This document shows positions 17,711 through 25,696 of a DNA stretch of 64,000 nt, one piece after another. A program made the position numbers and the translations under genes. Under the pieces are notes generated by a model that was not told the origin of the DNA, ran no database searches, and was given only the letters and a program-made list of their open reading frames with translations. Origin of the DNA: Candidatus Krumholzibacteriia bacterium (GTDB lineage Bacteria; Krumholzibacteriota; Krumholzibacteriia; G020349025); assembly GCA_035649275.1 (NCBI GenBank), contig DASRJW010000141.1:1-64000 (forward strand). Reading direction: 5' to 3'. Each line of letters opens with the position of its first letter. The first letter of the stretch is position 1.

Positions 17711-19144
17711 GTGCCCTCGAGTGTCCGAACCAGCGAGCGCACCGCCGCCCGCCGTCTCCTCGTCGTCGACGATCACGCCTCCATCCGCGACCTCCTGGCG
17801 AGCTGGGCCCGCGAGCGCGGCTATGACGCCCGCGCCGCGGCGGATGCGCAGGAAGCCCTGGGGGAGCTGCAGCGGCAGAGCTACGACCTGGTGATCTCGG
17901 ACATGCGCATGCCCGGGCTCTCCGGGCTGGAGCTGCTGCAGCGCCTGCCCCACGGCCAGGTGCAGCCCGCGGTGGTGTTCATCACCGCTTTCGGCACGGT
18001 GCCGGAAGCGGTGCAGGCACTGCAGGCGGGGGCTCTCGACTACGTCACCAAGCCGTTCAACGTGGAGGATCTCTTCCGGCGTATCGAGACGCGCTTGAGC
18101 CGGACCGCACCGCCGGCAGCGACGCTGGCGCAGCCGCTCTTCGGCGCCGAGCCCGAAGCGGCGGTGGCGGCGGAGCCGAGCCCGGGCATCCTGCGCGGTG
18201 CTCCAGAGAACCTGCGGAGGCTCTACGAGCTCCTCGACCAGGTGGCGCCGTCGCGCTGCACCGTTTTCATCAGTGGTCCTTCCGGGGTGGGGAAGGAGCT
18301 GGTGGCCACCGAGCTGCACCTGCGCAGCCCCCGCGCGCAGCGCGCCTTCGTCCGGGTCAACTGCCCGGCGATTCCGAAGGAACTGCAGGAAAGCGAGCTC
18401 TTCGGCCACGAAAAGGGCGCCTTCACCGGGGCCATGCGGCGCAAGGAGGGCAAGTTCTTCTTCGCCGACGGCGGCACCATCCTCCTCGACGAGATCTCGG
18501 AGACCTCGCTGGCTTTCCAGTCGAAGCTGCTACGGGTGTTGCAAGAGCGCGAATACGAGCGCGTCGGCGGCAACGAGGTCATCAAGCTCGACGTGCGCCT
18601 CGTCGCCACCTCGAACCGCAACATGGCCGAGCTGGTAGGGAGCGGCCGCTTCCGCGAGGATCTCTTCTACCGCCTCAATGTCGTGCCCATCGAGATCGTG
18701 CCGCTCCGGCAGCGCCGCGAGGACATTCCGCACCTGGTGGGCTATTTCGTCGAGCGCTTCTGCGAGGAGAACCGGCGCGCTACGCTGCGCCTGAGCCAGG
18801 CGGCCCTGGAGGCGCTCCTGCAGCGCCACTGGGCCGGCAACGTGCGGCAGCTGCAGAATGTTTGCGAGCGCGCCGTGGTCTTGAAGCGGAGCGGCGACAT
18901 CCTGGACCTGCGCGATTTCTTCCTGGATCTCGAGATCGACACACCCCGGTCGCAGCCGGCGGAAACGACCCTCGCCGGCATGGAGCGGGAGCTCATCCTG
19001 CGCACCCTGCAGCAGGTGCGAGCGAACCGCACCGAGGCCGCGCGCCGGCTCGGCATCAGCGTCCGCACCCTGCGCAACAAGTTGAACGAGTACCGGGCGC
19101 AAGGCGTCGACGTGGAGTCCTTGCTGGAGGCGGCGTCGCGCTAG
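17711..19144 (+). CDS. Second NtrC-family sigma-54-dependent response regulator
   Basis: A 477-residue regulator. GTG 17711 is chosen because GGAGGCGG precedes it and the receiver then begins after a short basic stretch (RLLVVDDHASIRDLLASW). The receiver has D64 (ISDMRMPG) and the T/K switch residues (ITAFG, TKPF). A linker of about 45 residues leads to the AAA+ domain with GPSGVGKE, a normal GAFTGA loop and GGTILLDEISE, then a Fis-type helix-turn-helix (NRTEAARRLGISVRTLRNKL). It resembles the FlrC/FleR group, which drives flagellar genes, but that is only a likeness. It is preceded by its own -24/-12 promoter and followed after 12 bases by an FlhF-like GTPase gene. Confidence 0.92.
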   Translation: MPSSVRTSERTAARRLLVVDDHASIRDLLASWARERGYDARAAADAQEALGELQRQSYDLVISDMRMPGLSGLELLQRLPHGQVQPAVVFITAFGTVPEAVQALQAGALDYVTKPFNVEDLFRRIETRLSRTAPPAATLAQPLFGAEPEAAVAAEPSPGILRGAPENLRRLYELLDQVAPSRCTVFISGPSGVGKELVATELHLRSPRAQRAFVRVNCPAIPKELQESELFGHEKGAFTGAMRRKEGKFFFADGGTILLDEISETSLAFQSKLLRVLQEREYERVGGNEVIKLDVRLVATSNRNMAELVGSGRFREDLFYRLNVVPIEIVPLRQRREDIPHLVGYFVERFCEENRRATLRLSQAALEALLQRHWAGNVRQLQNVCERAVVLKRSGDILDLRDFFLDLEIDTPRSQPAETTLAGMERELILRTLQQVRANRTEAARRLGISVRTLRNKLNEYRAQGVDVESLLEAASR

Positions 19145-19156
19145 GAGGCAGCGCCG

Positions 19157-20179
19157 GTGTCAGCTTGGACCGCGATCGTTCCGGAGCGTCCGGACCCCTT
19201 CACGAGCGCCCCCGTCGTGACCCGCACCGGCCTCGAGAACGGCTGGCTCCTGGATCCAACGCGAGAGATCCGCGAGGCGGCCGGCATCCTGCACGCCATG
19301 GTGAGCGCCGGTTCGAGGTTCGAGCCGAGCCACGGCCTCGTGCAGGCCCACGAGCTCGAGCGGAGCCACGGTCACGCACCGAGTCCTGGACCCGAGCCGC
19401 GACACGGCGCCCGTTTCTGGCGCCACCCGCTGGAGCAAACCCCGCTCCTGCAGGGAACGGACGCGAGCGAGCGGCGCGCGCTGCGCCGGCATTTTCGTTC
19501 CCGGGTGCCGCGGCGTTCGTGGACCTCCGCGGGAGCGGCGGAAAGGCACCTGCGCTCGCTCCTTCCCGCCTGGCCCGTGGTCACCTGGTCCGAAGTGCGC
19601 GGACTGCATCTGTTTCTCGGCGCCGCCGGGGCAGGGAAGACGACGCTCCTCTTCAGCGTCGCTCGGGCGCTCAGGCGGCGGGGGCGCAAGGTCACCGCGG
19701 TGGCGCTCCTCGCCGCGGATCGCCCCCATCGCGCCGCCTTCACCGGCTTCGCCGCCGATGCGGGGGCGAAGGCCGCCTTCGCGGCGACACCGGCGGAGCT
19801 CGACGCCGTTCTCGCCGCCGCAGCCGGGCACGTCGTTCTCCTCGATACCCCGTGTCTCCTGGAGCGCCGCGCGGCGCTGGCGACGCTGCTACAGCATCCG
19901 GTTCTCCGCCATCCACGCACCATGCTGCATTTGTGTCTTTCCCTGCAGCATCGCCGCGAGGTCCTGGAAAGCGCCCTCCACACCGCCAGCGCGCACCGCT
20001 TCGATTGCCTCGCCGTCTCCCATCTCGATGGTGCCGGCGGTGCCGGCTTCCTGCTGGCGTTGCAGATGCGTGGCCCCTGGCCGCTCTCCTTCGCGCGCCA
20101 AGCCTCCGACCCGGGGGTGCCGCCGCTGACCCACGCCCCGCAGGCCCTCCTCGGCACCACGGGCCAGCGGCGCGATTGA
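19157..20179 (+). CDS. FlhF-like SRP-type GTPase, divergent
   Basis: A 340-residue protein from GTG 19157, with AGGAGG 8 bases upstream. Residues about 150-340 have the order of motifs of SRP/FlhF GTPases: P-loop FLGAAGAGKTTLL (about 153-165), the I-box-like AADRPHRAAF where FlhF has DTYR, DTPC in place of DTAG, and SHLDGAGGAGF in place of TKLDE. The N-terminal 140 residues are Pro/Arg-rich and do not match the usual basic domain of FlhF. FlhF sites the polar flagellum. Here the G3 and G4 motifs are altered, so GTP hydrolysis may be weak or lost. It lies between two sigma-54 activators, 12 bases after one; no flagellar structural gene is in the window. Confidence 0.7.
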   Translation: MSAWTAIVPERPDPFTSAPVVTRTGLENGWLLDPTREIREAAGILHAMVSAGSRFEPSHGLVQAHELERSHGHAPSPGPEPRHGARFWRHPLEQTPLLQGTDASERRALRRHFRSRVPRRSWTSAGAAERHLRSLLPAWPVVTWSEVRGLHLFLGAAGAGKTTLLFSVARALRRRGRKVTAVALLAADRPHRAAFTGFAADAGAKAAFAATPAELDAVLAAAAGHVVLLDTPCLLERRAALATLLQHPVLRHPRTMLHLCLSLQHRREVLESALHTASAHRFDCLAVSHLDGAGGAGFLLALQMRGPWPLSFARQASDPGVPPLTHAPQALLGTTGQRRD

Positions 20180-20205
20180 CTTCGGCGCCGCCCCTTCCCT
20201 AGCAT
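20176..20205 (+). promoter_or_regulatory. Promoter for the third sigma-54 activator, overlapping the stop of the GTPase gene
   Basis: TTGACT (20176-20181) overlaps the TGA stop of the FlhF-like gene and is followed after 18 bases by TAGCAT (20200-20205). The start would be near 20212, 18 bases before the ATG at 20230. Confidence 0.55.
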
Positions 20206-20229
20206 GCCGCGGAAGGAGCACGAGTCCGC

Positions 20230-21693
20230 ATGGCCGCACACCTCCTCGCGCTCGCCTCGCCGCGCACCTTCGCCGCGCTTTTCGATTCCGGCCCACCGCC
20301 GTGGGACGTCACCGTCCGCCACGTCACCAGCGCCGCCGATGCCGTCCGCGCCGTGGAAACGCACGAGGACTTTCGCTTGCTGCTGGTGGAGCGTGACGTG
20401 GAAGCCCAGCTCGGGCGCTTGGTGCAGCGTGTCCGGCGCTCGCGTCCGGGCCTGGAGATCCTGCTCCTCGCGCCCGCGGTGAGCGATGCGGTGCGGGCCG
20501 AATACACCGCTCTGGGACTGGAGCTGCTCGACCGCGGGCAGGACACGGCAGCCATCCGCCAGGAAATCGAGCGGCGCCTGACGCGGCTCGACCTGCAACG
20601 GCGCGCCGGCATTCTCGGGCGCAGTCGCCGCATCCACGAGATCCTCGAGACCATCCTGCAGATCGGCCCCTCGGACATCCCGGTTCTCGTTACCGGAGCG
20701 AGCGGTTCGGGAAAGGAGCTGGTGGCCCGCGCCCTCTACAGCGTGAGCCGCCGTCAGGAGCGCCCCTTCATCGCGCTCAACGTCGGCGCCTTGTCGGAAA
20801 CCGTGCTGGAGAGCGAGCTCTTCGGTCACGAGCGGGGCGCCTTTACCGGCGCCGTGGCGCGCAAGGCGGGGGTCTTCGAGCGCGCCGACGGCGGGACTCT
20901 CTTCCTGGACGAGGTGGGGGAGATGTCGCCGGCGATGCAGGTGCGCCTGCTGCGGGCCCTCGAGAGCGGCGAGATCACCCCGGTGGGGGGCAGCCAAGGC
21001 CTGCACGTGGACGTCCGCATCCTCGCCGCCACCAACCGCCGGCTGGAGGACTCGGTGCGCCGCGGCGAGTTCCGCGAGGACCTCTACTACCGGCTCAAGG
21101 TGGTGCACATCGAGATGCCGAGCCTGGCAGAGCGCCCCGAGGATTTGCCCGAGCTCGTGCAGCATTTCCTGCTCGAATCGTCGCGGCAATACGGCACGCC
21201 AGGCCGGACGATGGCCGAGGGCGCCATGCGCGCCTTGCAGGCCTATGGGTGGCCCGGGAACGTGCGGGAGCTGCGCAACGTCGTCTTCCGCATGGCGGTC
21301 CTCGCCCGCCGCCCCCGCCTGGAGGAGAGCGACCTGCCCGAGGAGGTGCGGCAGCCGGCACTGGCGCAGCATCTGCCCGTGCCCCTGCACCGGTCGCCCG
21401 AGCAGGCGGAGCGCGAGATCATCCTGCAATCGCTCCTCGTCCTGCGACGGGACTTGCAGGAGGTGCTGCGGCTGCTGCAGGGGAAGGCCCACCCGGCCGG
21501 CGCCGTGGTGGTGGACGCCGAGCCGCCGCCCATTCCGGCGCCCACCACGAGCCAGAACCTGCGGGAGAACGAAGAAGAGCTGATCCGCAACGCCCTGCGT
21601 GCTGCCGGCGGCAACCGGCGCGCCGCCGCCGCCCGTCTCGGCATCGCCGAACGCACCTTGTACCGCAAGATCAAGGAGTACCAGATCTCCTAA
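20230..21693 (+). CDS. Sigma-54 activator with degenerate receiver (FleQ-like)
   Basis: A 487-residue protein. Residues 1-120 keep the length of a receiver but lack the acidic pocket at the N-terminus (HLLALASPRTFAAL) and the usual LxD-hM-P phosphorylation site; only RDVE follows the third strand. This resembles FleQ and other activators not controlled by phosphorylation. The AAA+ domain (about 130-365) is complete: GASGSGKE, GAFTGA, GGTLFLDEVGEM, plus EFREDLYYRLKV. A Fis-type helix-turn-helix ends it (GNRRAAAARLGIAERTLYRKIKEY). A 100-residue linker between them is Pro/Ala-rich. It has its own promoter and sits directly after the FlhF-like gene, an arrangement reminiscent of motility regulation. 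Confidence 0.9.
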   Translation: MAAHLLALASPRTFAALFDSGPPPWDVTVRHVTSAADAVRAVETHEDFRLLLVERDVEAQLGRLVQRVRRSRPGLEILLLAPAVSDAVRAEYTALGLELLDRGQDTAAIRQEIERRLTRLDLQRRAGILGRSRRIHEILETILQIGPSDIPVLVTGASGSGKELVARALYSVSRRQERPFIALNVGALSETVLESELFGHERGAFTGAVARKAGVFERADGGTLFLDEVGEMSPAMQVRLLRALESGEITPVGGSQGLHVDVRILAATNRRLEDSVRRGEFREDLYYRLKVVHIEMPSLAERPEDLPELVQHFLLESSRQYGTPGRTMAEGAMRALQAYGWPGNVRELRNVVFRMAVLARRPRLEESDLPEEVRQPALAQHLPVPLHRSPEQAEREIILQSLLVLRRDLQEVLRLLQGKAHPAGAVVVDAEPPPIPAPTTSQNLRENEEELIRNALRAAGGNRRAAAARLGIAERTLYRKIKEYQIS

Positions 21694-21843
21694 CCGACGA
21701 CCCCCTGGGGTTTCCCGGCACGAGCGCGCCACCTTGGACGAAGTGCCGAGCCCACTGTACGGAGAAGAGGATGGTTACGACGCCAGGGCATGCCAGGTCC
21801 GTTTCGAGCCTTCGGGGCAAGCTCCCGGAAGCACGGCGCCGGC

Positions 21844-21872
21844 TTGTGGTTTGCAAGGAGCCCTCATATAAT
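21844..21872 (+). promoter_or_regulatory. Promoter of the PorV-like gene
   Basis: TTGTGG (21844-21849) and a perfect TATAAT (21867-21872) lie 17 bases apart. The predicted start is near 21879, about 50 bases before the TTG start at 21930. Confidence 0.65.
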
Positions 21873-21929
21873 GTCTGGGCCTGCCCGTTCTCTCACCCCC
21901 TGAACGCCCCCGCACCCGTCGGAGGCCCA

Positions 21930-22991
21930 TTGCGTCCATCCCGCGTCCTGTCCTGGGGGCTCGCCCTCGGCCTGTGCGCCAGCCTCGGCCTGGTCACCAC
22001 CGGCCCCGCCAGGGCCGACAAGTTCGCCGGCGCCTTCCTGGAGGCAGGGGCAGGGGCCAGGGCCCTGGGTCTCGGCGGCGCCTACACAGCCATCGCCGAC
22101 GACGCCAGCGGCATCTACTGGAACCCCGCCGGCCTGGCCAGCACCAGCCGGCACGAGGTGCTGCTCTCGCACGAGTTCCGCTTCGGTGACCTGGTGGACT
22201 ACTCCTTCCTCGGCGGGATCTACCAGGTGCGGCAGCGCAACGGCCGCTTCGGCCTCGGGGTCATCCGCCTGGGCATCGACAGCATCGCCTTCACCGACTC
22301 GACCATGTGGAACGACCTGAACGGCAATGGCCAGATCGACGGCTGGGTCGACCTCAACAACAACGGCCAAGTCGACGGCAACGAGACCGAATTCGTCTAC
22401 GATCCCAACAAGCTCCACTATGTGAACGATGCCGAATGGGCCGTCTTCCTTTCCTACGCTCAGCCGGTCTCCAGCTGGCAGTTCGGCGGCAACCTCAAGT
22501 TCATCACCCAGTCGGTGGGGGACTTCTCGAGCTTCGGCATCGGCCTCGACGTGGGAGTCTTGAAGCACGACGTGCTGCATCGCTTGGACCTCGGGCTGGC
22601 GGTGCACGATCTCACCGGCACCTATCTTTCCTGGAGCACCGGCCGCAAGGAGACCATCGTGCCCGTGCCCACCCTGGGCCTGGCCTATCGTCTCGATTCG
22701 AACGCCCTGCGCGGCTCCTTCCTCTTCGCCGGGGACATGGCGGTGCACTTCGACGACCGCCGCAACGCCGATCAGTTCTGGGCTGGGCCGACTTCGGTGA
22801 ATCTCAACTGGGGTCTGGAATTCAACATGCAGAATCGCTTGGCGCTGCGCTTCGGCTTGCAGGAGGAATCTTTCCAGGCAGGAGCGGGCTTCGCCGCCGG
22901 CCCCGTGCGCTTCGACTACGGCGTGATTCCTGACCCGAAGAGCGATTTCGACGCCTCCCAGCGCTTGTCCTTGCGCTGGGTGGGCCCGTGA
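21930..22991 (+). CDS. PorV/PorQ-family outer-membrane beta-barrel protein
   Basis: A 353-residue protein from TTG 21930 (GGAGG 4 bases upstream). A signal peptide (RVLSWGLALGLCASLGLVTT, cut after ARA) precedes a barrel with the PorV/UPF0164 hallmark GAGARALGLGGAYTAIADDA then IYWNPAGLA, alternating strands and a final LSLRWV strand. PorV-type proteins sit in the outer membrane and, in Bacteroidetes, work with the type IX secretion machinery. An unusual insertion at about 130-153 has two EF-hand/dockerin-like loops, DLNGNGQIDG and DLNNNGQVDG, likely to bind Ca2+ in an extracellular or periplasmic loop. It has its own promoter; no other type IX gene is in the window. Confidence 0.85.
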   Translation: MRPSRVLSWGLALGLCASLGLVTTGPARADKFAGAFLEAGAGARALGLGGAYTAIADDASGIYWNPAGLASTSRHEVLLSHEFRFGDLVDYSFLGGIYQVRQRNGRFGLGVIRLGIDSIAFTDSTMWNDLNGNGQIDGWVDLNNNGQVDGNETEFVYDPNKLHYVNDAEWAVFLSYAQPVSSWQFGGNLKFITQSVGDFSSFGIGLDVGVLKHDVLHRLDLGLAVHDLTGTYLSWSTGRKETIVPVPTLGLAYRLDSNALRGSFLFAGDMAVHFDDRRNADQFWAGPTSVNLNWGLEFNMQNRLALRFGLQEESFQAGAGFAAGPVRFDYGVIPDPKSDFDASQRLSLRWVGP

Positions 22992-23016
22992 GCCACGCCG
23001 TCCTCCCCAGGCTGCG

Positions 23017-23046
23017 TTGACACCTCCCGGCGCCACCTCCTAGGGT
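23017..23046 (+). promoter_or_regulatory. Promoter of the glgC pair
   Basis: TTGACA (23017-23022), 18 bases, then TAGGGT (23041-23046). The start would be near 23053, 40 bases before the first glgC-like gene. The two genes overlap, so one transcript is expected. Confidence 0.6.
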
Positions 23047-23092
23047 GACTCTCGACCCGCGCGAGCCGGCGCTGCAGCCGGAGGAGTCACCC

Positions 23093-24355
23093 GTGTCCAC
23101 CATCCAGGCATTCGTATTGGCCGGGGGCCGCGGCGAGCAGCTCGGCGTCATCACCAAACACCGCTCCATGGCGGCGGTGCCCTTCGGTGGCCGCTACCGC
23201 ATCATCGATTTCACCCTCTCCAATTGCGTCAATTCCCGGGTGCACTCCGTCTATGTGGCGGCGCAGTACGCCCCCCGTTCGCTGCAAGAGCACCTGGGGC
23301 TCGGACGCCCGTGGGACCTGGATCGCCGCGACGGCGGCGTTTGCATCCTGCTCCCCTATACCGGGCGCACCGACTCCTTCTGGTACCGGGGCACGGCGGA
23401 TGCGCTCTACCGCAACCTGGACATGCTCATGGCCCGGGACTCGGAGATGACGCTCGTGCTCTCGGGAGATCAGGTCTATCGCATGAACTATGGCGAGATG
23501 ATTCGCCAGCACCGGCGCCACCGCTCCCGTGTCACCATCGCGGTCAAGTCGGTGCCGGAAGCCGACGTCGGGCGCTTCGGCATGGTCGGCGTGGAGGGCA
23601 CCCGGGTGACACGCTTCGAGGAGAAGCCGGCGACGACGGACCTGCGCCTCGCCAGCCTGGGGATCTATCTTTTCGAGACCGAGTACCTGATGCAGCGGCT
23701 GCGGGAGGTTGTGCCCGCCGGGCGCTATGACCTGGTGCTGGACATGCTCATCCCCGCGGTGCGCGAGGGTGAGGTGACCGCGCACATCTTCGAGGGCTTC
23801 TGGGAGGACGTCGGCGAGCTCGACACCTATTACAACACCAACCGCAGCCTGCTGCCGGCGGCGTCTTCCTACATCATGGATCGTCGGCGCCCGGTCTACA
23901 CCCAGAGCGAGGAACGGCCGCCGGCGAAGTTCGGCGCCACCGCCAGCGTCCACGACAGCATCATCGCCAACGGCTGCCGCATCTTCGGCCACGTGGAGCG
24001 CAGCATCCTCTTCCCCGGCGTGCTCGTCGGCGAGGGCAGCGTGGTGCGCGACTCGATCCTCTTCTCCGAGGCCAGCGTCTACCGGCATGCCCGCGTCGTG
24101 CGCAGCATCCTGGACAAGCGCGTGGTCGTCGGCGATGGCGTCGTCCTCGGTCACGACGAGCCCGCCGAAGCCAGCCTGGGACGCCTGGCCGACAGCGAGG
24201 TGGTCGTGCACACCCGAGAAGGGCTGACCGTGGTCGGCAAGTTCACCCGCATCCCCGCCGGCTTCGACTGCCGCCGGCCCGTGATGCTCGACTCGCACCT
24301 GAGCGAAGACGCGGTGCGGGCCGGCCTCGGCATCCTGAGCGGGGTGAGCGCTTGA
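23093..24355 (+). CDS. GlgC paralogue 1, probably a regulatory ADP-glucose pyrophosphorylase subunit
   Basis: A 420-residue ADP-glucose pyrophosphorylase homologue starting at GTG 23093 (GGAGGAG 6 bases upstream). It has an N-terminal nucleotidyltransferase domain ([47 protein letters not shown]) and a C-terminal left-handed beta-helix. In the GGxGxRL loop the Arg is Gln (GGRGEQL), and in the RAKPAV motif the Lys is Met (RSMAAV). Both positions are the ones lost in plant large, regulatory subunits. So this copy probably has little activity alone and modulates the second GlgC, with which it overlaps by 4 bases. Together they would make ADP-glucose for glycogen. Confidence 0.88.
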   Translation: MSTIQAFVLAGGRGEQLGVITKHRSMAAVPFGGRYRIIDFTLSNCVNSRVHSVYVAAQYAPRSLQEHLGLGRPWDLDRRDGGVCILLPYTGRTDSFWYRGTADALYRNLDMLMARDSEMTLVLSGDQVYRMNYGEMIRQHRRHRSRVTIAVKSVPEADVGRFGMVGVEGTRVTRFEEKPATTDLRLASLGIYLFETEYLMQRLREVVPAGRYDLVLDMLIPAVREGEVTAHIFEGFWEDVGELDTYYNTNRSLLPAASSYIMDRRRPVYTQSEERPPAKFGATASVHDSIIANGCRIFGHVERSILFPGVLVGEGSVVRDSILFSEASVYRHARVVRSILDKRVVVGDGVVLGHDEPAEASLGRLADSEVVVHTREGLTVVGKFTRIPAGFDCRRPVMLDSHLSEDAVRAGLGILSGVSA

Positions 24356-25632
24356 GCGACGCCGACGTCTTCATCCTCGTGGGCGGGCAAGGGAGCCGGC
24401 TCTCGGTGCTGGCGGAACACCGCGCCAAGCCGGCGGTCCCTTTCGCCGGCAAGTACCGCATCATCGACTTCACCCTGACCAATTGCGTCTACTCGCGCCT
24501 GTTCAAGATCTACATGCTCACCCAGTACCGGCCGCGCTCGCTGGTGGAGCACGTCGGCGTCGGCAAGCCCTGGGACCTGGACCGCAAGTGGGGTGGGATC
24601 GCCTTCCTGCACCCGCATCAGAACTTCGAAGGCTCGTCGTGGTACGGCGGCACCGCGGATGCCTTGGTGCAGAACCTGGACGTGCTGCAACGCTCCCAGG
24701 CGGAGGAGGCCCTCATCCTCTCCGGCGACCACGTCTACAAGATGAACTACGAATGGTTGCTGCGCGCGCACCGCGAACAGGGCCGCGAGGTCACGCTCTG
24801 CGTCGTCGAGGTGCCCTGGGAGGAGACGCGGCACTATGGCATCGTGGTCACCGATGACGACGGCACCGTGATCGGCTTCGAGGAGAAGCCGATCCAGGCC
24901 AAGAGCAATCTGGCCTCGATGGGCGTCTACGTCTTCTCGCGCCCGGCGCTCGTCCGCATCCTGCAGGAGCTGCAGCAAGAACACCGCAACCTCGACTTCG
25001 GTCAGCACGTGATCCCGGCGATGCAAGCGCGTGGCGCGGTGACGACCTACCGCTACGGGGGCTACTGGCTCGACATCGGCTCGGTGCACAGCTACCACAC
25101 CGCCAGCATGGACCTGCTCGGCAGCGAACCCCGGCTCAACCTCTTCGATGGCCAGTGGCACGTGCTCACCACCGAGCACAACCGCCCGCCCACCTGCGTG
25201 GAGAGCTCGGCCCGAGTGCGGGATTCCATGCTCACCGACGGTTGCCAGATCGCCGGCGAGGTGCTCGGCTCCATCCTCGGCCCCGGCGTGGTGGTGGAGG
25301 AAGGCGCTCGGGTCGAGCAGTCGGTGCTCATGGACGACTGCGTCGTCCGCCGCGGGGCGCTCGTGACCCGCTGCATCTTGGACAAGCGCGTCAAGGTCGG
25401 ACCCAAGGCGCAGCTCGGCGTGGCCGGCGACGGCCGCGCCAACCTGGAGCAACCCGAGGTGCTGCGCTACGGCATCACGGTGGTAGGGAAGGACGCCAAG
25501 ATCCCGGCGCACCAAGTGGTGGGGACCAACTGCCTGGTGGACATGCTGGCGGGCGCCGACGATTTCACCCAGCGCCACCTGCCCGACGGGTCGGCGCTCC
25601 GCACCCAGCGCCTGCACCATCCGGTGCGCTGA
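24352..25632 (+). CDS. glgC: GlgC paralogue 2, likely catalytic glucose-1-phosphate adenylyltransferase
   Basis: A 426-residue enzyme starting at TTG 24352 (TTGA overlap with the previous stop). It keeps the catalytic loop [10 protein letters not shown] and [18 protein letters not shown], the metal Asp in [11 protein letters not shown], the sugar-binding GFEEKP, and a C-terminal beta-helix ending near the stop. The reaction is glucose-1-phosphate plus ATP to ADP-glucose and pyrophosphate, the first step of bacterial glycogen synthesis. It differs from its upstream partner at the two catalytic positions, suggesting a catalytic/regulatory heteromer like that of plants or of GlgC/GlgD in bacilli. 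Glycogen synthase and branching enzyme are not in the window. Confidence 0.92.
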   Translation: MSDADVFILVGGQGSRLSVLAEHRAKPAVPFAGKYRIIDFTLTNCVYSRLFKIYMLTQYRPRSLVEHVGVGKPWDLDRKWGGIAFLHPHQNFEGSSWYGGTADALVQNLDVLQRSQAEEALILSGDHVYKMNYEWLLRAHREQGREVTLCVVEVPWEETRHYGIVVTDDDGTVIGFEEKPIQAKSNLASMGVYVFSRPALVRILQELQQEHRNLDFGQHVIPAMQARGAVTTYRYGGYWLDIGSVHSYHTASMDLLGSEPRLNLFDGQWHVLTTEHNRPPTCVESSARVRDSMLTDGCQIAGEVLGSILGPGVVVEEGARVEQSVLMDDCVVRRGALVTRCILDKRVKVGPKAQLGVAGDGRANLEQPEVLRYGITVVGKDAKIPAHQVVGTNCLVDMLAGADDFTQRHLPDGSALRTQRLHHPVR

Positions 25633-25696
25633 GCGCCCTGACAGCCAAGTCGGCGGCGGCGCCGCCGTGCGACGGGCTAGCGCCCCTCGGGGCCTC

